A DNA stretch of 64,000 bases from assembly GCA_029204225.1 (NCBI GenBank), contig CM055097.1, positions 10,031,184 through 10,095,183 of the forward strand, in the 5' to 3' direction. Made by a program: the position numbers and the translations under genes. Source of the stretch: Diphasiastrum complanatum. Lineage: Eukaryota > Streptophyta > Lycopodiopsida > Lycopodiales > Lycopodiaceae. Under the pieces are notes generated by a model, which saw nothing but the letters and a program-made list of their open reading frames with translations, was not told where the DNA came from and ran no database searches. Position 1 is the stretch's first letter, and each line of letters opens with the position of its first letter. Below, one piece after another: positions 1 to 12,255 of the stretch.

Positions 1-9
1 TATCAGAGC
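1..9 (+). other. Partial primer-binding site of copy A (initiator tRNA-Met type)
   Basis: The first nine bases are the end of TGGTATCAGAGC, the complement of the plant initiator tRNA-Met 3' end. The whole 12-base site is present in copy C at 21168-21179 in the same context, which identifies this truncated one. Confidence 0.85.
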
Positions 10-890
10 CATCTCCATCCTAGGGAGTTCAGGAGCAGCAGTAGAGAAAGCTATCAGAAGATAGGAAAGATCTGGGAGATTCTCAGAAAAGAATAGAGGA
101 GGAAAATTGCTGTAGGATCAGCTTTCTAATCCTCCAATTTGCTGGATTTCTCAGTAGTTTGGAAGCATATCTTTTAGAATAGCTTCAGTGCTGAAAAATC
201 AGTTTCCCTCTCTGATTTTCGAGTGTAGATCACTATCATCTGAGCGGAAATTCATGAGGAAGGGAAGAGCAGGTCCATCGCTGTATAATCAGCCCTCAAA
301 TCTGAGTTTCGTATGAAGTTCTGAGTAGATTAGAAGGAGTTCTAATCTGAAATATTGTAGCAGGGCCAGCGCTGGACAGTAGGGTAGAAATCTCAGAATT
401 TAACCCTGGTTTTCAGAAGTTTTTCAGGAGTTTGAGTTTCAGACTTGCTTGCTACAGACCAGCGACCTACAGGCTGAGAGTAAATCGGAGATTTGAGGTG
501 ATTTAGAGCTGTAAATTGGACAAATCGGGCCGGATAGGTTGCTGTCCAACCAGCGAGGGCAAGGACTTCAAAAATTCCGGATTTCCTTTTGTAAATTTTC
601 GGTTTTTACTCGGTTTGTTGGAGCCCCACACCTGAAATCAGATCAGTTAGCTACTCAACTCAAGCACTGGGAAATTTGGTACCGTTTTGAAGCTTCAAAC
701 TGGCATTTTCCGGGACAGCAGGTCTGAATTCTTGAGTAAAAGAGCTGAGAGGGTTCCTCTTCATTCTTTCTTTGGAAGTACAGTCCTCAGAAATAGCTAA
801 GTCATCTTTCTTTCCCTTGTACAGTTGTAAATTAGTCTTTTAGACTTTTTTTCCTTCAGAAGTTAAGGTAGCTCTCTTTCGGTTCCGAAG
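10..890 (+). other. Untranslated leader of copy A
   Basis: This stretch matches the leader of copy C (21180-22060) nearly base for base and has no supported gene. A 62-codon frame at 539-727 is not credited with function, although a similar frame exists in C. Confidence 0.8.
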
Positions 891-2436
891 ATAACCACTC
901 CTCAGGGACCTGATCAACCCTCGGAGAGAGGCTTCGACGAACTTGAAACAGAAGCCTTGGCTTACAGAAAAGGAAAGGAACCCATCGAAGTAGAAGAACA
1001 GGAACAGTTCACCGAAGAACTCGACGAACTGGTTACCAAGGAGCAGTTCCTCCAATTGGTAACAGAAGTGGATGAACTGAAGTTGGCATTAGCCAATTTC
1101 AAGTCCAGTGTAGACGACTCGTTCGCTGAACTCAAAAACTTGATTTTGAGTTCCGCGAAAGGAAGCCTTCCCTCCACTTCTCAGTTATCCCTCCACTTCC
1201 ATCAGTTTCGGGTGAGACTTTACGATCTCACCCCAGTGTTTTTAAAGACTTTAAACCTCCTACTTTTAATGGGGAAAGAAGGATAGAAATGCAGATATTC
1301 TACAAATCTTCCTCAGCAAATGGAAGAACATTCATGCTCTTAAACAGACCCCTGTCCATTTGCAAGCTATTGAGGCCAGTCTTTCCTTAGGGCCTATGGC
1401 CTATAAGTGGTGGTTAACTCTCCAGGAGACTGGGCAGACTCCCCGGTCATTGAAGAAGCTTTCCTAAGAGAATTTCTACCGGAGAATGAACTTGATAGAG
1501 CCTAGGACGCCTGGGAAAGAACAATAATGGACAAGTCCCTCATACAATATATCTCGCAGTATCGAGAAGCAATTTTAAAGATTAAAAATATGGATGACTA
1601 TCAGAAAATCAGGGGATTTGTCCGTGGCCTCAAAGATGAATATAAAGTAGAGGTCCAGAGAAACTCGCCTACTACCCTTGAGCAAGCTCTCAGATATGCT
1701 CAAATCTATGATGATTCAGTGGGTAGGAAGAGGGCGAGACAACAGCCACTTTCTGAGCAGCCTTCTCAGAAAGACTTTCAATTTAAAAAGAAATTTTTAA
1801 AAAGAAAGAAAGAAGATAAATTTAAAGGTGAAGCTCCTCAGAAACGCCCTTCACTCATACAGCCCTTAAAACCAGATGATTTTGAGAAAGCCAAACAAGA
1901 ACGTTTGTGTTTTGTGTGTATGGGCAAGGGACACACAGTCAGACAGTGTCCCAAGGGGCCTTTCACTAAAAAAGATAAGAAAGATAAGAAACAAGTTCAT
2001 CTTGTTCAGACTGTATGTTTCCCTAGTGACTCGGCAGCTTCCGAGATCAAAGTGTATCATGAAGATCATGAACATTGTTGCCAGCTGACCTCTGCAATGC
2101 TAGCGAGACCCTTCAGCTTTGGGCCGCATGACCTAGTACGTATGCATGGGAAAGTTGGTAACCAGTCCAGTAAGAGTCATGGTTGATGATGGGGCAACCC
2201 ATAATTTCATCAACTACACCCTGGTTAAAAAGCTTAAACTACCAGAAGTACCTAGTCAACATAGGTACATAGTTTCATTAGCTAAGGGTGAAGATAAAAA
2301 AATATGGGAAACTATGGTAAGTAAGTTAAATCTTGGTATTCAGGGGTACCAAGATGAAATAAACTTTCAGATAATGCACCTGGATCGAACAGACATTGTT
2401 CTCGGGAGAGATTGGCTCTACAGTTTAGGACCTTCC
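891..2436 (+). pseudogene. Copy A gag-protease, decayed
   Basis: Alignment with the intact frame of copy C shows coiled N-terminal gag, the capsid-like region, a lysine-rich segment, a CX2CX4HX4C zinc knuckle (about 1910-1950) and the protease motif VDDGATHNF (about 2180-2210). The start codon is ATA at 891-893 where C has ATG. Small deletions near 1188, 1273 and 1450 and an insertion near 2168 shift the frame. The longest remaining reading frame, 1527-2186, holds the C-terminal gag and the knuckle. The sequence stops at 2436, where copy B begins, and resumes after 8655. Gag would form the particle and protease would cleave the polyprotein, but this copy cannot encode either intact. Confidence 0.9.
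2432..2436. repeat. Left target-site duplication of copy B (CTTCC)
   Basis: CTTCC abuts the left LTR of B and is repeated at 8651-8655 after its right LTR. Removing B plus one CTTCC restores the sequence seen uninterrupted in copy C around 23607. A 5-bp duplication is normal for Ty3 integrases. Confidence 0.95.
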
Positions 2437-2794
2437 TGTAATAGATCCTAACACCACAGTAGGGCAAACACTCACTGATCCACCCAACCTTGCCTACTCC
2501 CTGATATAGAGTAAGCCCCTCCTAGCCCAGTGTGAGGACTGGTAGCATGCTACTGCCAAGTGTCGGCCACGTGGCACTGACGTGGCCGACTGCACGTCGG
2601 GACCCAACTGGGGGCCCTATCCTGCTGACAGGGTCCCTAGGCTGTGTTAGGCCCGCCATGGCTATGGACCGTGCTGGGGCACACTACTCACACTGTCTTG
2701 CCCTGTTGGTCATGTACGCTGGACACGACCCTGACTGTGGTATCTGACCTATCTGTGTTCTCTAGGGTTCGGCACTGGTTACGAGCTCGTAACA
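2437..2794 (-). repeat. 3' LTR of copy B
   Basis: This 358-bp LTR starts with TGTAATAGATCC and ends with CTCGTAACA as read on the plus strand. It matches the LTRs of A and C and carries the terminal GTTACGAGCTCGTAAC palindrome at its integrase-proximal end. A 71-codon frame inside it recurs in each LTR and is not regarded as a gene. Confidence 0.95.
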
Positions 2795-2810
2795 CTCCCT
2801 CCCCCTTAAG
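2795..2810 (-). other. Polypurine tract of copy B
   Basis: On the minus strand this reads as a purine run rich in G immediately before the LTR, the site that primes plus-strand DNA. The same tract precedes the LTRs at 11896 and 26851. Confidence 0.9.
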
Positions 2811-5800
2811 AACCGTCTTGGTCCTCTAAGACAAAGTCTGGAAAAATCTTGCGAAGGACGTTGCCTCTTTCCCAAGTGGCATTCTCAACAGGCTGATCAT
2901 TCCACTTAACCAGATATTCTCGGTATAGAGTATGACGAGTTTGCGTCTCTCTACTATCTAGAATTTCCTCTGGTTCATGTGGAGGTTGTTGAGGATCCAA
3001 TGGGAGAACTAGAACACTGTCCCCTACCAGATTATCTGATCTGGTTAAGGCTTTTTGTAACTGACTTACATGAAAAACTGGAAAAACCTTACTGCTGTGT
3101 GGGAGTTCTAGTTCATAGGTGACCTCGCCTAGTCTCCTACTGATGGTAAAGGGACCACAATACCTTGGAGACAACTTAGCACACACTCCTGATTTGAGGG
3201 TTTTAGAGTCAACTGGGACTCTCAAGTAGACTTTCTCACCAGTGGAGAACTGCACATCCCGTCTGTGTGGATCTGCATAATGCCTGGCTCGATCCTGGGA
3301 TTGTCTAATGCTACGCTTAGCATGTTCTATCATCTGGTTTAGGTCTTCTAAAAAGTTTCTGGCTGCTTCAACTTTTTCTTGTTTAAACCCTATAGCTGTG
3401 GGTGAGCGTGGCTGAAAACCGTACATCAGCATAAATGGGCTGTATCCCGTAGCTGAATGTTTGGTACTGTTGTAAGCAAACTCTAATATCGAGAGATACT
3501 CCTCCCAATTTTCTGCCTCTTGCTGACGTATGCACGAAGCATATCCTCCAACACTTGATTTACCCTTTCTGTTTGACCGTCCGTCTGTGGATGGTCGGTG
3601 GTACTCATATTAAGTTTAGTATGGAGATGATGGAATACTGCCTTCCAAAAATTTCCAGTAAACTTACTGTCCCGGTCGCTGACTATGCCGGAAGGTAGAC
3701 CGTACAATTTAAATAGCCCGTCTACAAACAACCTGGCTAACTCTGGAGCTCTAACGGTTGTTTTGGTCGGAATAAAATGAGCCATTTTGGTCAGATGGTC
3801 AACTGTGACCCATATAGCGTCATTACCCTTTTGGGTTTTAGGCAGGCCTACTATAAAATCCATGGAGATACTCTCCCATTTACCAGCTGGTATTTCTAAG
3901 GGATGCAACAACCCTCCTGCCTTTAAACGCTCTGCTTTATTTACTTGACATTTCTGGCAACTGGTTACATACTGGTGGACGTCCTTTTTCATACTGGGCC
4001 AGAAAAATTGCCTACGAAGAAGCTCATAGGTCTTCTGTATGCCTGGGTGTCCCGCGCTAGGATTGTCATGACATTCATATAGGACCTGCTGCCTATAATC
4101 CTCTGAATTGGGGACACATACTCTATCTCTATAGAGCAAGTACTCATCCTGAATGGAATACTGTTTCCATTTGAATCCTTGAGTCAACTGACCCTCAACC
4201 ACTGGGGTTTGCTTGGGTAATACAGGCTCAGAATCCTCAACGTCATCTGATGACGTATACTCGGACTCATCATCATCCTCAACGGAAGCTGCCGTATTCT
4301 TGGATGAACTGGCACCAGCCCCGGGAACTGGTTCTGGAGTCTGTAACTGTCTGTTCTGGACTGAGTTCCAGATAATAGAGAAGAATGCATCATGCTGGCA
4401 TTTCCCTCTCAAGGACTCGAGTAACTCATTACGAATCTGAGTAAAACTCAGCTCGTTTATCATAGGCATTCTGCTAAGGGCATCTGCTACTGTATTGAAT
4501 TTTCCACGCCTATATCTGATAGACATGTCAAACTCTTGCATCAACTCTGCCCAACGAGCTTTCCGACCTCTAAGCTCAGGTTGATTGCAAAGGTATCTGA
4601 GACTCTCATGGTCTGTCAGGACCTCAAAGTTGGCACCATACAAATAATGCCTCCAAGTCTTAAGGGCATGGACTATAGAAAAGAGTTCCTTTTCATAGGC
4701 ACTATACCTAGTCTGTGCTGGCTCGAGTTTTTTACTCTCGAACGCAACTGGTCGTCCACCCTGAGTTAGCACAGCACCTACTGCAAAGTCGCTAGCATCT
4801 GTTTCGACCACAAATGGCTGATTGGGGTCGACGACCTTTTAAACTGGTGCTGTAGCTAAGGCTGTTTTGAGAGCATCAAAGCTCTCATGTTGTGCGGACT
4901 CCCAAATGAACTCCTTTCCCTTCCCCTTAAGGAGATTTGTCATAGGGACTGCTGTCTGAGCATATTCCTTGACAAATCGTCTGTAATATCCCGCCAGACC
5001 AAGAAAGATATGAAGTTCCAAAATATTCTGAGGTCTTAGCCAACTGAGTATGGCTTTAACCTTATTTGGGTCCATCTTAATCCCATCTGAAGAGATAATG
5101 TGACCCAAATATGCTACTTCTTCAACGAAGAATTCACACTTGGATTGTTTAGCATAAAGCTTATGCTTTCTAAGCAGTCGAAACACCTTTCTGAGGTGTT
5201 TTAGATGCTCCTTCCTCGTTTTGCTGTAGACGAGGATGTCATCTAAAAATACGACTACAAACTTACCCAAGTATGGTCTGAGGACACTGTTCATCAAGGT
5301 CATAAAGGTAGCTGGAGCATTTGTGAGCCCAAATGGCATCACCTTAAATTCATAATGACCGTGACGAGTCCTAAAAGCTGTTTTCGAGACATCTTCCGAT
5401 TTTATACGGACTTGATGATATCCCGATCTGAGGTCTATTTTGCTGAAAAACTTAGCCCCGTCGAGTTGATCAAACAACTCGTCTGCCCGAGGCATAGGGT
5501 ATTTATTCTTAATTGTGACTTTATTGAGGGCTCTGTAATCTACGCAAAGACCCATAGACCCCTCCTTCTTTTTCACCAATAGGACTGGTGAGGCCCATGG
5601 TGAACTACTGGTCTGAATTTGGCCTTTCCCAAGATAGTCTGTTAACTGCCTAGTTATTTCTTCATCCTCTGTTCGGCTGACCCGATACGGAGGTTTAGAA
5701 ACAGGTGCTGTACCTGGTACTAGGTTTATTACATGATCTACCTCTCTGCTAGGTGGTAGACCATGTGGCAAATCTTCTGGAAAAACATCTTTAAATTTAG

Positions 5801-7583
5801 ACAATAATGTTTCTAATTTACTGATTTTGTGCTGAATAGAACTGGAAATAGAAACTTCAGGAATAAACTGAAAGTCACATAAGAATACCTGATGGTCTTC
5901 GTCTCCGATTAGCTGACAGAGCTCTGAACTGCAGACCATAGGGCTGTTGGGAACATCATGCTCCCCATGCAACTGGATCTCTCGGCCTTTATACTGAAAG
6001 CTGAGGGTGTTCTCCTGATAGTTTCTGTGGAGGGAAGGTCCTAAACTGTAGAGCCAATCTCTCCCGAGAACAATGTCTGTTCGATCCAGGTGCATTATCT
6101 GAAAGTTTATTTGATCTTGGTACCCCTGAATACCAAGATTTAACTTAGTTACCATAGTTTCCCATATTTTTTTATCTTCACCCTTAGCTAATGAAACTAT
6201 GTACCTATGCTGACTAGGTACTTCTGGTAGTTTAAGCTTTTTAACCAGGGTGTGGTTGATGAAATTATGGGTTGCCCCATCATCAACCATGACTCTTACT
6301 GACTGGTTACCAACTTTCCCATGCATACGTACTAGGTCATGCGGCCCAAAGCTGAAGGGTCTCGCTAGCATTGCAGAGGTGAGCTGGCAACAGTGTTCAT
6401 GATCTTCATGATACACTTTGATCTCGGAAGCTGCTGAGTTACTGGGGAAACATACAGTCTGAACAAGATGAACTTGTTTTTTATCTTTTTTAGTGAAAGG
6501 CCCCTTGGGACACTGTCTGACTGTGTGTCCCTTGCCCATACACACAAAGCACAAACGTTCTTGTTTGGCTTTCTCAAAATCATCTGGTTTTAAGGGCTGT
6601 ATGAGTGAAGGGCGTTTCTGAGGAGCTTCACCTTTAAATTTATCTTCTTTCTTTCTTTTTAAAAATTTCTTTTTAAATTGAAAGTCTTTCTGAGGAAGCT
6701 GCTCAGAAAGTGGTTGCTGTCTCGCTCTCTTCCTACCCACTGAATCATCATAGATTTGAGCATATCTGAGAGCTTGCTCAAGGGTAGTAGGCGAGTTTCT
6801 CTGGACCTCTACTTTATATTCATCTTTGAGGCCACGGACAAATCCCCTGATTTTTTGATAGTCATCCATATTTTTAATCTTTAAAATTGCCTCTCGATAC
6901 TGCGAGATATATTGGATGAGGGACTTGTCCATTACTGTTCTTTCCCAGGCTTCCCAGGCTCTATCAAGTTCATTCTCTGGTAGAAATTCTCTTAGGAAAG
7001 CTTCTTCAGAAGCTTTCCATGACCGGGGAGTCTGCCCAGTCTCCTGGAGATTTAACCACCACTTATAGGCCATAGGCCCTAAAGAAAGACTGGCCTCAAT
7101 TGCTTGCAAATGGTCAGGGGTCTGTTTAAGAGCATGAATGTTCTTCCATTTGCTGAGGAAGGTTTGTAGAATATCTGCATTTCTATCCTTCTCTTCCCCA
7201 TTAAAAGTAGGAGGCTTTAAATCTTTAAAAACACTGGGGTGAGACCGTAAAGTCTCACCCGAAACTGATGGAAGTGGAGAAGGGGATAACTGAGAAGTGG
7301 AGGGAAGGCTTCCTTTCGCGGAGCTCAAAATCAAGTTTTTGAGTTCAGCGAACGAGTCGTCCACACTGGACTTGAAATTGGCTAATGCCAGCTTCAGTTC
7401 ATCCACTTCTGTTACCAATTGGAGGAACTGCTCCTTGGTAACCAGTTCGTCGAGTTCTTCGGCGAACTGTTCCTGTTCTTCTACTTCCATGGATTCCTTC
7501 CCTTTTCTGTAAACCAAGGCTTCTGTTTCAAGTTCGTTGAAGCCTCTCTCCTGGGGTTGATCAGGTCCCTGAGGAGTGGTCAT
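2806..7583 (-). pseudogene. Copy B gag-pol polyprotein, one stop and one frameshift
   Basis: The start at 7583 matches the gag start of copy C. The first open segment (7583-4839) runs through gag, zinc knuckle, protease (VDDGA) and RT with the FLDD catalytic motif. A TAA at 4839-4841 then interrupts the frame just before RNase H. The second segment (4811-3483, same frame) carries RNase H, the HHCC finger and the integrase core. A one-base deletion near 3509-3513 shifts the frame, and the remaining integrase tail with GPF motif and chromodomain lies at 3432-2806. Only two lesions separate it from an open frame. Family knowledge: the chromodomain steers integration to histone-marked chromatin. 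Confidence 0.94.
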
Positions 7584-8280
7584 CTTCGAAACTGAAAGAG
7601 AGCTACCTTAACTTCTGAAGGAAAAAAGTCTAAAAGACTAATTTACAACTGTACAAGGGAAAGGAAAGATGACTTAGTTGTTTCTGAGGACTGTACTTCC
7701 AAAGAAAGAATGAAGAGGAACCCTTTCAGCTCTTTTCCCCAAAATTTCAGACCTGCTGTTCCGAAAAATGCCAGTTTGAAGCTTCAAAACAGTGCTAAAT
7801 TTCCCGGTTTTTTGATGATAGTAGCTCGCTGGTCTGATAGGAATCCTCTTGCTCCAAATCTCTGACGTTGGGGCCCAAAAACTTGTTGAAAAACCAGATT
7901 TTCAGAAGTACTGGCAGCGCTGGCCCTGCTCCTCTTTTTTGGCTTCAAACTCGCTGAGAACCAGTAACTTTTTCCCTGGAAATCGGATGTAGGTCTCTGA
8001 CTGTATAGCGATGGAGGTGCTGGCTTCTTCCTACTCTAATTTCGCTGGGAAAACTATAGAGAATCCTCTCAACTCAGTGGGAAACAGCTGTTTTTTCAGC
8101 GAGTTACCTACACTTGGAATCTGACTCCTTGCTACTGTGATTTCTCAGTGGAAATCAGAAGTTTGAAGGCTGCTCCTACAGCGATCCTCCTCCTCTATTC
8201 CTCTCTGAGAATCTGAGAAACACTTCCTATCTTCTGATAGCTTTCTCTACTACTGTCCTGAACTCCCTAGGATGGAGATG
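7584..8280 (-). other. Untranslated leader of copy B
   Basis: This matches the leader of C and A between primer site and gag, but is shorter (about 700 against 880 bases), with internal deletions. No gene is seen in it. Confidence 0.75.
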
Positions 8281-8292
8281 GCTTTGATACCA
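8281..8292 (-). other. Primer-binding site of copy B, one mismatch
   Basis: The minus strand reads TGGTATCAAAGC, one base away from the initiator tRNA-Met site TGGTATCAGAGC of copy C. As in C, one base separates it from the LTR. Confidence 0.85.
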
Positions 8293-8293
8293 G

Positions 8294-8650
8294 TGTAATA
8301 GATCCTAACACCACAGTAGGGCAAACACTCACTGATCCACCCAACCTTGCCTACTCCCTGATATAGAGTAAGCCCCTCCTAGCCCAGTGTGAGGACTGGT
8401 AGCATGCTACTGCCAAGTGTCGGCCACGTGGCACTGACGTGGCCGACTGCACGTCGGGACCCAACTGGGGGCCCTATCCTGCTGACAGGGTCCCTAGGCT
8501 GTGTTAGGCCCGCCATGGCTATGGACCGTGCTGGGAACACTACTCACACTGTCTTGCCCTGTTGGTCATGTACGCTGGACACGACCCTGACTGTGGTATC
8601 TGACCTATCTGTGTTCTCTAGGGTTCGGCACTGGTTACGAGCTCGTAACA
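8294..8650 (-). repeat. 5' LTR of copy B
   Basis: This 357-bp LTR matches 2437-2794 except for a small change near 8533. It ends with the intact terminal palindrome and is followed by the CTTCC duplication at 8651-8655. A long open frame on the plus strand starts in this LTR (8389) and runs into the pol of copy A. It is a chance fusion made by the insertion. Confidence 0.95.
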
Positions 8651-8655
8651 CTTCC

Positions 8656-11600
8656 CTCCACAGAAACTATCAGGAGAACACCCTCAGCTTTCAGTATAAA
8701 GGCCGAGAGATCCAGTTGCATGGGGAGCACGATGTTCCCAACAGCCCTATGGTCTGCAGTTCAGAGCTCTGTCAGCTAATCGGAGACGAAGACTATCAGG
8801 TATTCTTATGTGACTTTCAGTTTATTCCTGAAGTCTCTATTTCCAGTTCTATTCAGCAGAAAATCAGTAAATTAGAAACTTTGTTGTCTAAATTTAAAGA
8901 CATTTTTCCTGAAGATTTACCACATGGTTTACCACCTAGCAGAGAGGTAGATCATGTAATAAACCTAGTACCAGGTACAGCACCTGTTTCTAAACCTCCG
9001 TATCGGGTCAGCCGAACAGAGGATGAAGAAATAACTAGGCAGTTAACAGACTATCTTGGGAAAGGCCAAATTCAGACCAGTAGTTCACCATGGGCCTCAC
9101 CAGTCCTACTGGTGAAAAAGAAAGAGGGGTCTATGCGTCTTTGCGTAGATTACAGAGCCCTCAATAAAGTCACAATTAAGAATAAATACCCTATGCCTCG
9201 GGCAGACGAGTTGTTTGATCAACTCGACGGGGCTAAGTTTTTCAGTAAAATAGACCTTAGATCGGGATATCATCAAGTCCGTATAAAATCGGAAGATGTC
9301 TCGAAAACAGCTTTTAGGACTCGTCACGGTCACTATGAGTTTAAGGTGATGCCATTTGGGCTCACAAATGCTCCAGCTACCTTTATGACCTTGATGAACA
9401 GTGTCCTCAGACCATACTTGGGTAAGTTTGTGGTCGTATTTTTAGATGACATCCTCGTCTACAGCAAAACGAGGAAGGAGCATCTAAAACACCTCAGAAA
9501 GGTGTTTCGACTGCTCAGAAAGCATAAGCTTTATGCTAAACAATCCAAGTGTGAATTCTTCGTTGAAGAAGTAGCATATTTGGGTCACATTATCTCTTCA
9601 GATGGGATTAAGATGGACCCAAATAAGGTTAAAGCCATACTCAGTTGGCTGAGACCTCAGAATATTTTGGAACTTCAGATCTTTCTTGGTCTCGCGGGAT
9701 ATTACAGACGATTTGTCAAGGAATATGCTCAGATAGCAGTTCCTATGACAAATCTCCTTAAGGGGAAGGGAAAGGAGTTCATTTGGGAGTCCGCACAGCA
9801 GGAGAGCTTTGATGCTCTCAAAACAGCCTTAGCTACAGCACCGGTTTTAAAAGTCGTCGACCCCAATCAGCCATTTGTGGTCGAAACAGATGCTAGCGAC
9901 TTTGCAGTAGGTGCTGTGCTAACTCAGAGTGGACGACCAGTTGCGTTCGAGAGTAAAAAACTCGAGCCAGCTCAGACTAGGTACAGTGCCTATGAAAAGG
10001 AACTCTTTTCTATAGTCCATGCCCTTAAGACTTGGAGGCATTATTTGTATGGTGCCAACTTTGAGGTCCTGACAGACCATGAGAGTCTCAGATACCTTTG
10101 CAATCAACCTGAGCTTAGAGGTCGGAAAGCTCGTTGGGCAGAGTTGATGCAAGAGTTTGACATGTCTATCAGATATAGGCGTGGAAAATTCAATACAGTA
10201 GCAGATGCCCTTAGCAGAATGCCTATGATAAACGAGCTGAATTTTACTCGGATTCGTAATGAGTTACTCGAGTCCTTGAGAGGGAAATGCCAGCATGATG
10301 CATTCTTCTCTATTATTTGGAACTCTGTCCAGAACAGACAGTTACAGACTCCAGAACCAGTTCCCGGGGCTGGTGCCAGTTCATCCAAGAATACGGCAGC
10401 TTCCGTTGAGGATGATGATGAGTCCGAGTATACGTCGTCAGATGACGTTGAGGATTCCGAGCCTGTATTGCCCAAGCAAACCCCAGTGGTTGAGGGTCAG
10501 TTGACTCAAGGATTCAAATGGAAACAGTATTCCATTCAGGATGAGTACTTGCTCTATAGAGATAGAGTATGTGTCCCCAATTCAGAGGATTATAGGCAGC
10601 AGGTCCTATATGAATGTCATGACAATCCTAGCGCGGGACACCCAGGCATACAGAAGACCTATGAGCTTCTTCGTAGGCAATTTTTCTGGCCCAGTATGAA
10701 AAAGGACGTCCACCAGTATGTAACCAGTTGCCAGAAATGTCAAGTAAATAAAGCAGAGCGTTTAAAGGCAGGAGGGTTTTTGCATCCCTTAGAAATACCA
10801 GCTGGTAAATGGGAGAGTATCTCCATGGATTTTATAGTAGGCCTGCCTAAAACCCAAAAGGGTAATGACGCTATATGGGTCACAGTTGACCGTCTGACCA
10901 AAATGGCTCATTTCATTCCGACCAAAACAACCGTTAGAGCTCCAGAGTTAGCGAGGTTGTTTGTAGACGGGCTATTTAAATTGTACGGTCTACCTTCCGG
11001 CATAGTCAGCGACCGGGATAGTAAGTTTACTGGAAATTTTTGGAGGGCAGTATTCCATCATCTCCATACTAAAATTAATATGAGTACCATCGACCATCCA
11101 CAGACGGATGGTCAAACAGAAAGGGTAAATCAAGTGCTGGAGGATATGCTTCGTGCATACGTCAGCAAGAAGCAGACTAATTGGGAGGAGTATCTCTCGA
11201 TATTAGAGTTTGCTTACAACAGTACCAAACATTCAGCTACGGGATACAGCCCATTTATGCTGATGTACGGTTTTCAGCCACGCTCACCCACAACTGTAGG
11301 GTTCAAACAAGAAAAAGTTGAAGCAGCCAGAAACTTTTTAGAGGACCTAAACCAGATGATAGAACATGCTAAGCGTAGCATTAGACAGTCCCAGGATCGA
11401 GCCAGGCATTATGCAGATCCACATAGACGGGATGTGCAGTTCTCCACTGGTGAGAAAGTCTACTTGAGAGTCCCAGTTGACTCTAAAACCCTCAAATCAG
11501 GAGTGTGTGCTAAGTTGTCTCCAAGATATTGTGGTCCCTTTACCATCATTAGGAGACTAGGCGAGGTCACCTATGAACTAGAACTCCCACACAACAGTAA

Positions 11601-11884
11601 GGTTTTTCCAGTCTTTCATGTAAGTCAGTTATGAAAAGCCTTAACCAGATCAGACAATCTGGTAGGGGGCAGTGTTCTAGTTCTCCCATTGGATCCTCAA
11701 CAACCTCCACATGAACCAGAGGAGATTCTTGATAGTAGAGAGACGCAGACTCGTCATACTCTATACCTGAGAATATCTGGTTAAGTGGAATGATCAGCCT
11801 GTTGAGAATGCCACTTGGGAAAGAGGCAGCGTCCTTCGCAAGATTTTTCCAGACTTTGTCTTAGAGGACTAAGACGGTTCTTAA
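8656..11884 (+). pseudogene. Copy A pol (RT, RNase H, integrase, chromodomain), interrupted
   Basis: This continues the protein broken at 2436. RT with FLDD, RNase H with the TDAS motif, the integrase HHCC finger, the D-D-35-E core ([20 protein letters not shown]) and the GPF motif are all present in one frame to 11631. A TGA at 11632-11634 stands where C has CGA. An extra base near 11768 and a TAA near 11870 further break the chromodomain segment. RT and RNase H are well kept, but with the gag damage and the separation by B no complete product is possible. Confidence 0.93.
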
Positions 11885-11895
11885 GGGGGAGGGAG
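11881..11895 (+). other. Polypurine tract of copy A
   Basis: This G/A run immediately before the 3' LTR is identical to that of copy C and overlaps the end of pol. Confidence 0.88.
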
Positions 11896-12253
11896 TGTTA
11901 GGAGCTCGTAACCAATGCCGAACCCTAGAGAACACAGATAGGTCAGATACCACAGTCAGGGTCATGTCCAGCGTACATGACCAACAGGGCAAGACAGTGT
12001 GAGTAGTGTGCCCCAGCACGGTCCATAGCCATGGCGAGCCTAACACAGCCTAGGGACCCTGTCAGCAGGATAGGGCCCCCAGTTGGGTCCCGACCTGCAG
12101 TCGGCCACATCAGTGCCACGTGGCCGACACTTGGCAGTAGCATGCTACCAGTCCTCACACTGGGCTAGGAGGGGCTTACTCTATATCAGGGAGTAGGCAA
12201 GGTTGGGTGGATCAGTTAGTGTTTGCCCTACTGTGGTGTTAGGATCTATTACA
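11896..12253 (+). repeat. 3' LTR of copy A
   Basis: This 358-bp LTR runs from TGTTAGGAGCTC to TCTATTACA. It diverges from C at several positions. The terminal palindrome carries one change (GTTAGG for GTTACG), and one CACGTC box has become CACATC. After it the sequence changes at once to hAT transposase coding DNA. Confidence 0.95.
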
Positions 12254-12255
12254 GT

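Larger units (their letters stand above)
2437..8650 (-). mobile_element. Ty3 chromovirus copy B, complete but mutated, inserted in copy A
   Basis: This 6.2-kb element of the same family as A and C is inserted in inverse orientation. It has two LTRs of 358 and 357 bp, a polypurine tract at 2795-2810, a primer site at 8281-8292 and a gag-pol region broken by one stop and one frameshift. The two LTRs differ by about one indel and one or two substitutions near 2675/8534, so B is older than C. Both ends keep TG...CA, and the flanks are a perfect 5-bp duplication. Confidence 0.96.
1..12253 (+). mobile_element. Ty3 chromovirus copy A, left LTR outside window, split by copy B
   Basis: The window opens inside the primer-binding site of an LTR retrotransposon. 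Leader (about 10-890), gag-protease (891-2436), the rest of pol (8656-11884), polypurine tract and 3' LTR (11896-12253) follow copy C in order and at high identity. The insertion of copy B in the opposite orientation separates gag-protease from RT-integrase. A has lost its gag start codon and carries several gag frameshifts, pol stops and a pol frameshift, so it is dead. The right flank reads directly into hAT transposase sequence, so A probably inserted into hAT copy 1. The left LTR and target duplication lie outside the window. Confidence 0.93.

Noticed and set aside
2532-2747. 71-codon frame in the LTR, repeated in each LTR copy on either strand
   Set aside because: It is conserved only because the LTRs are. 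Codon use is not protein-like and B's second LTR shifts it.
8389-8650. Start of the 1081-codon frame as a new N-terminal domain for pol
   Set aside because: The first 87 codons are antisense LTR of copy B joined by insertion, not part of any element protein.
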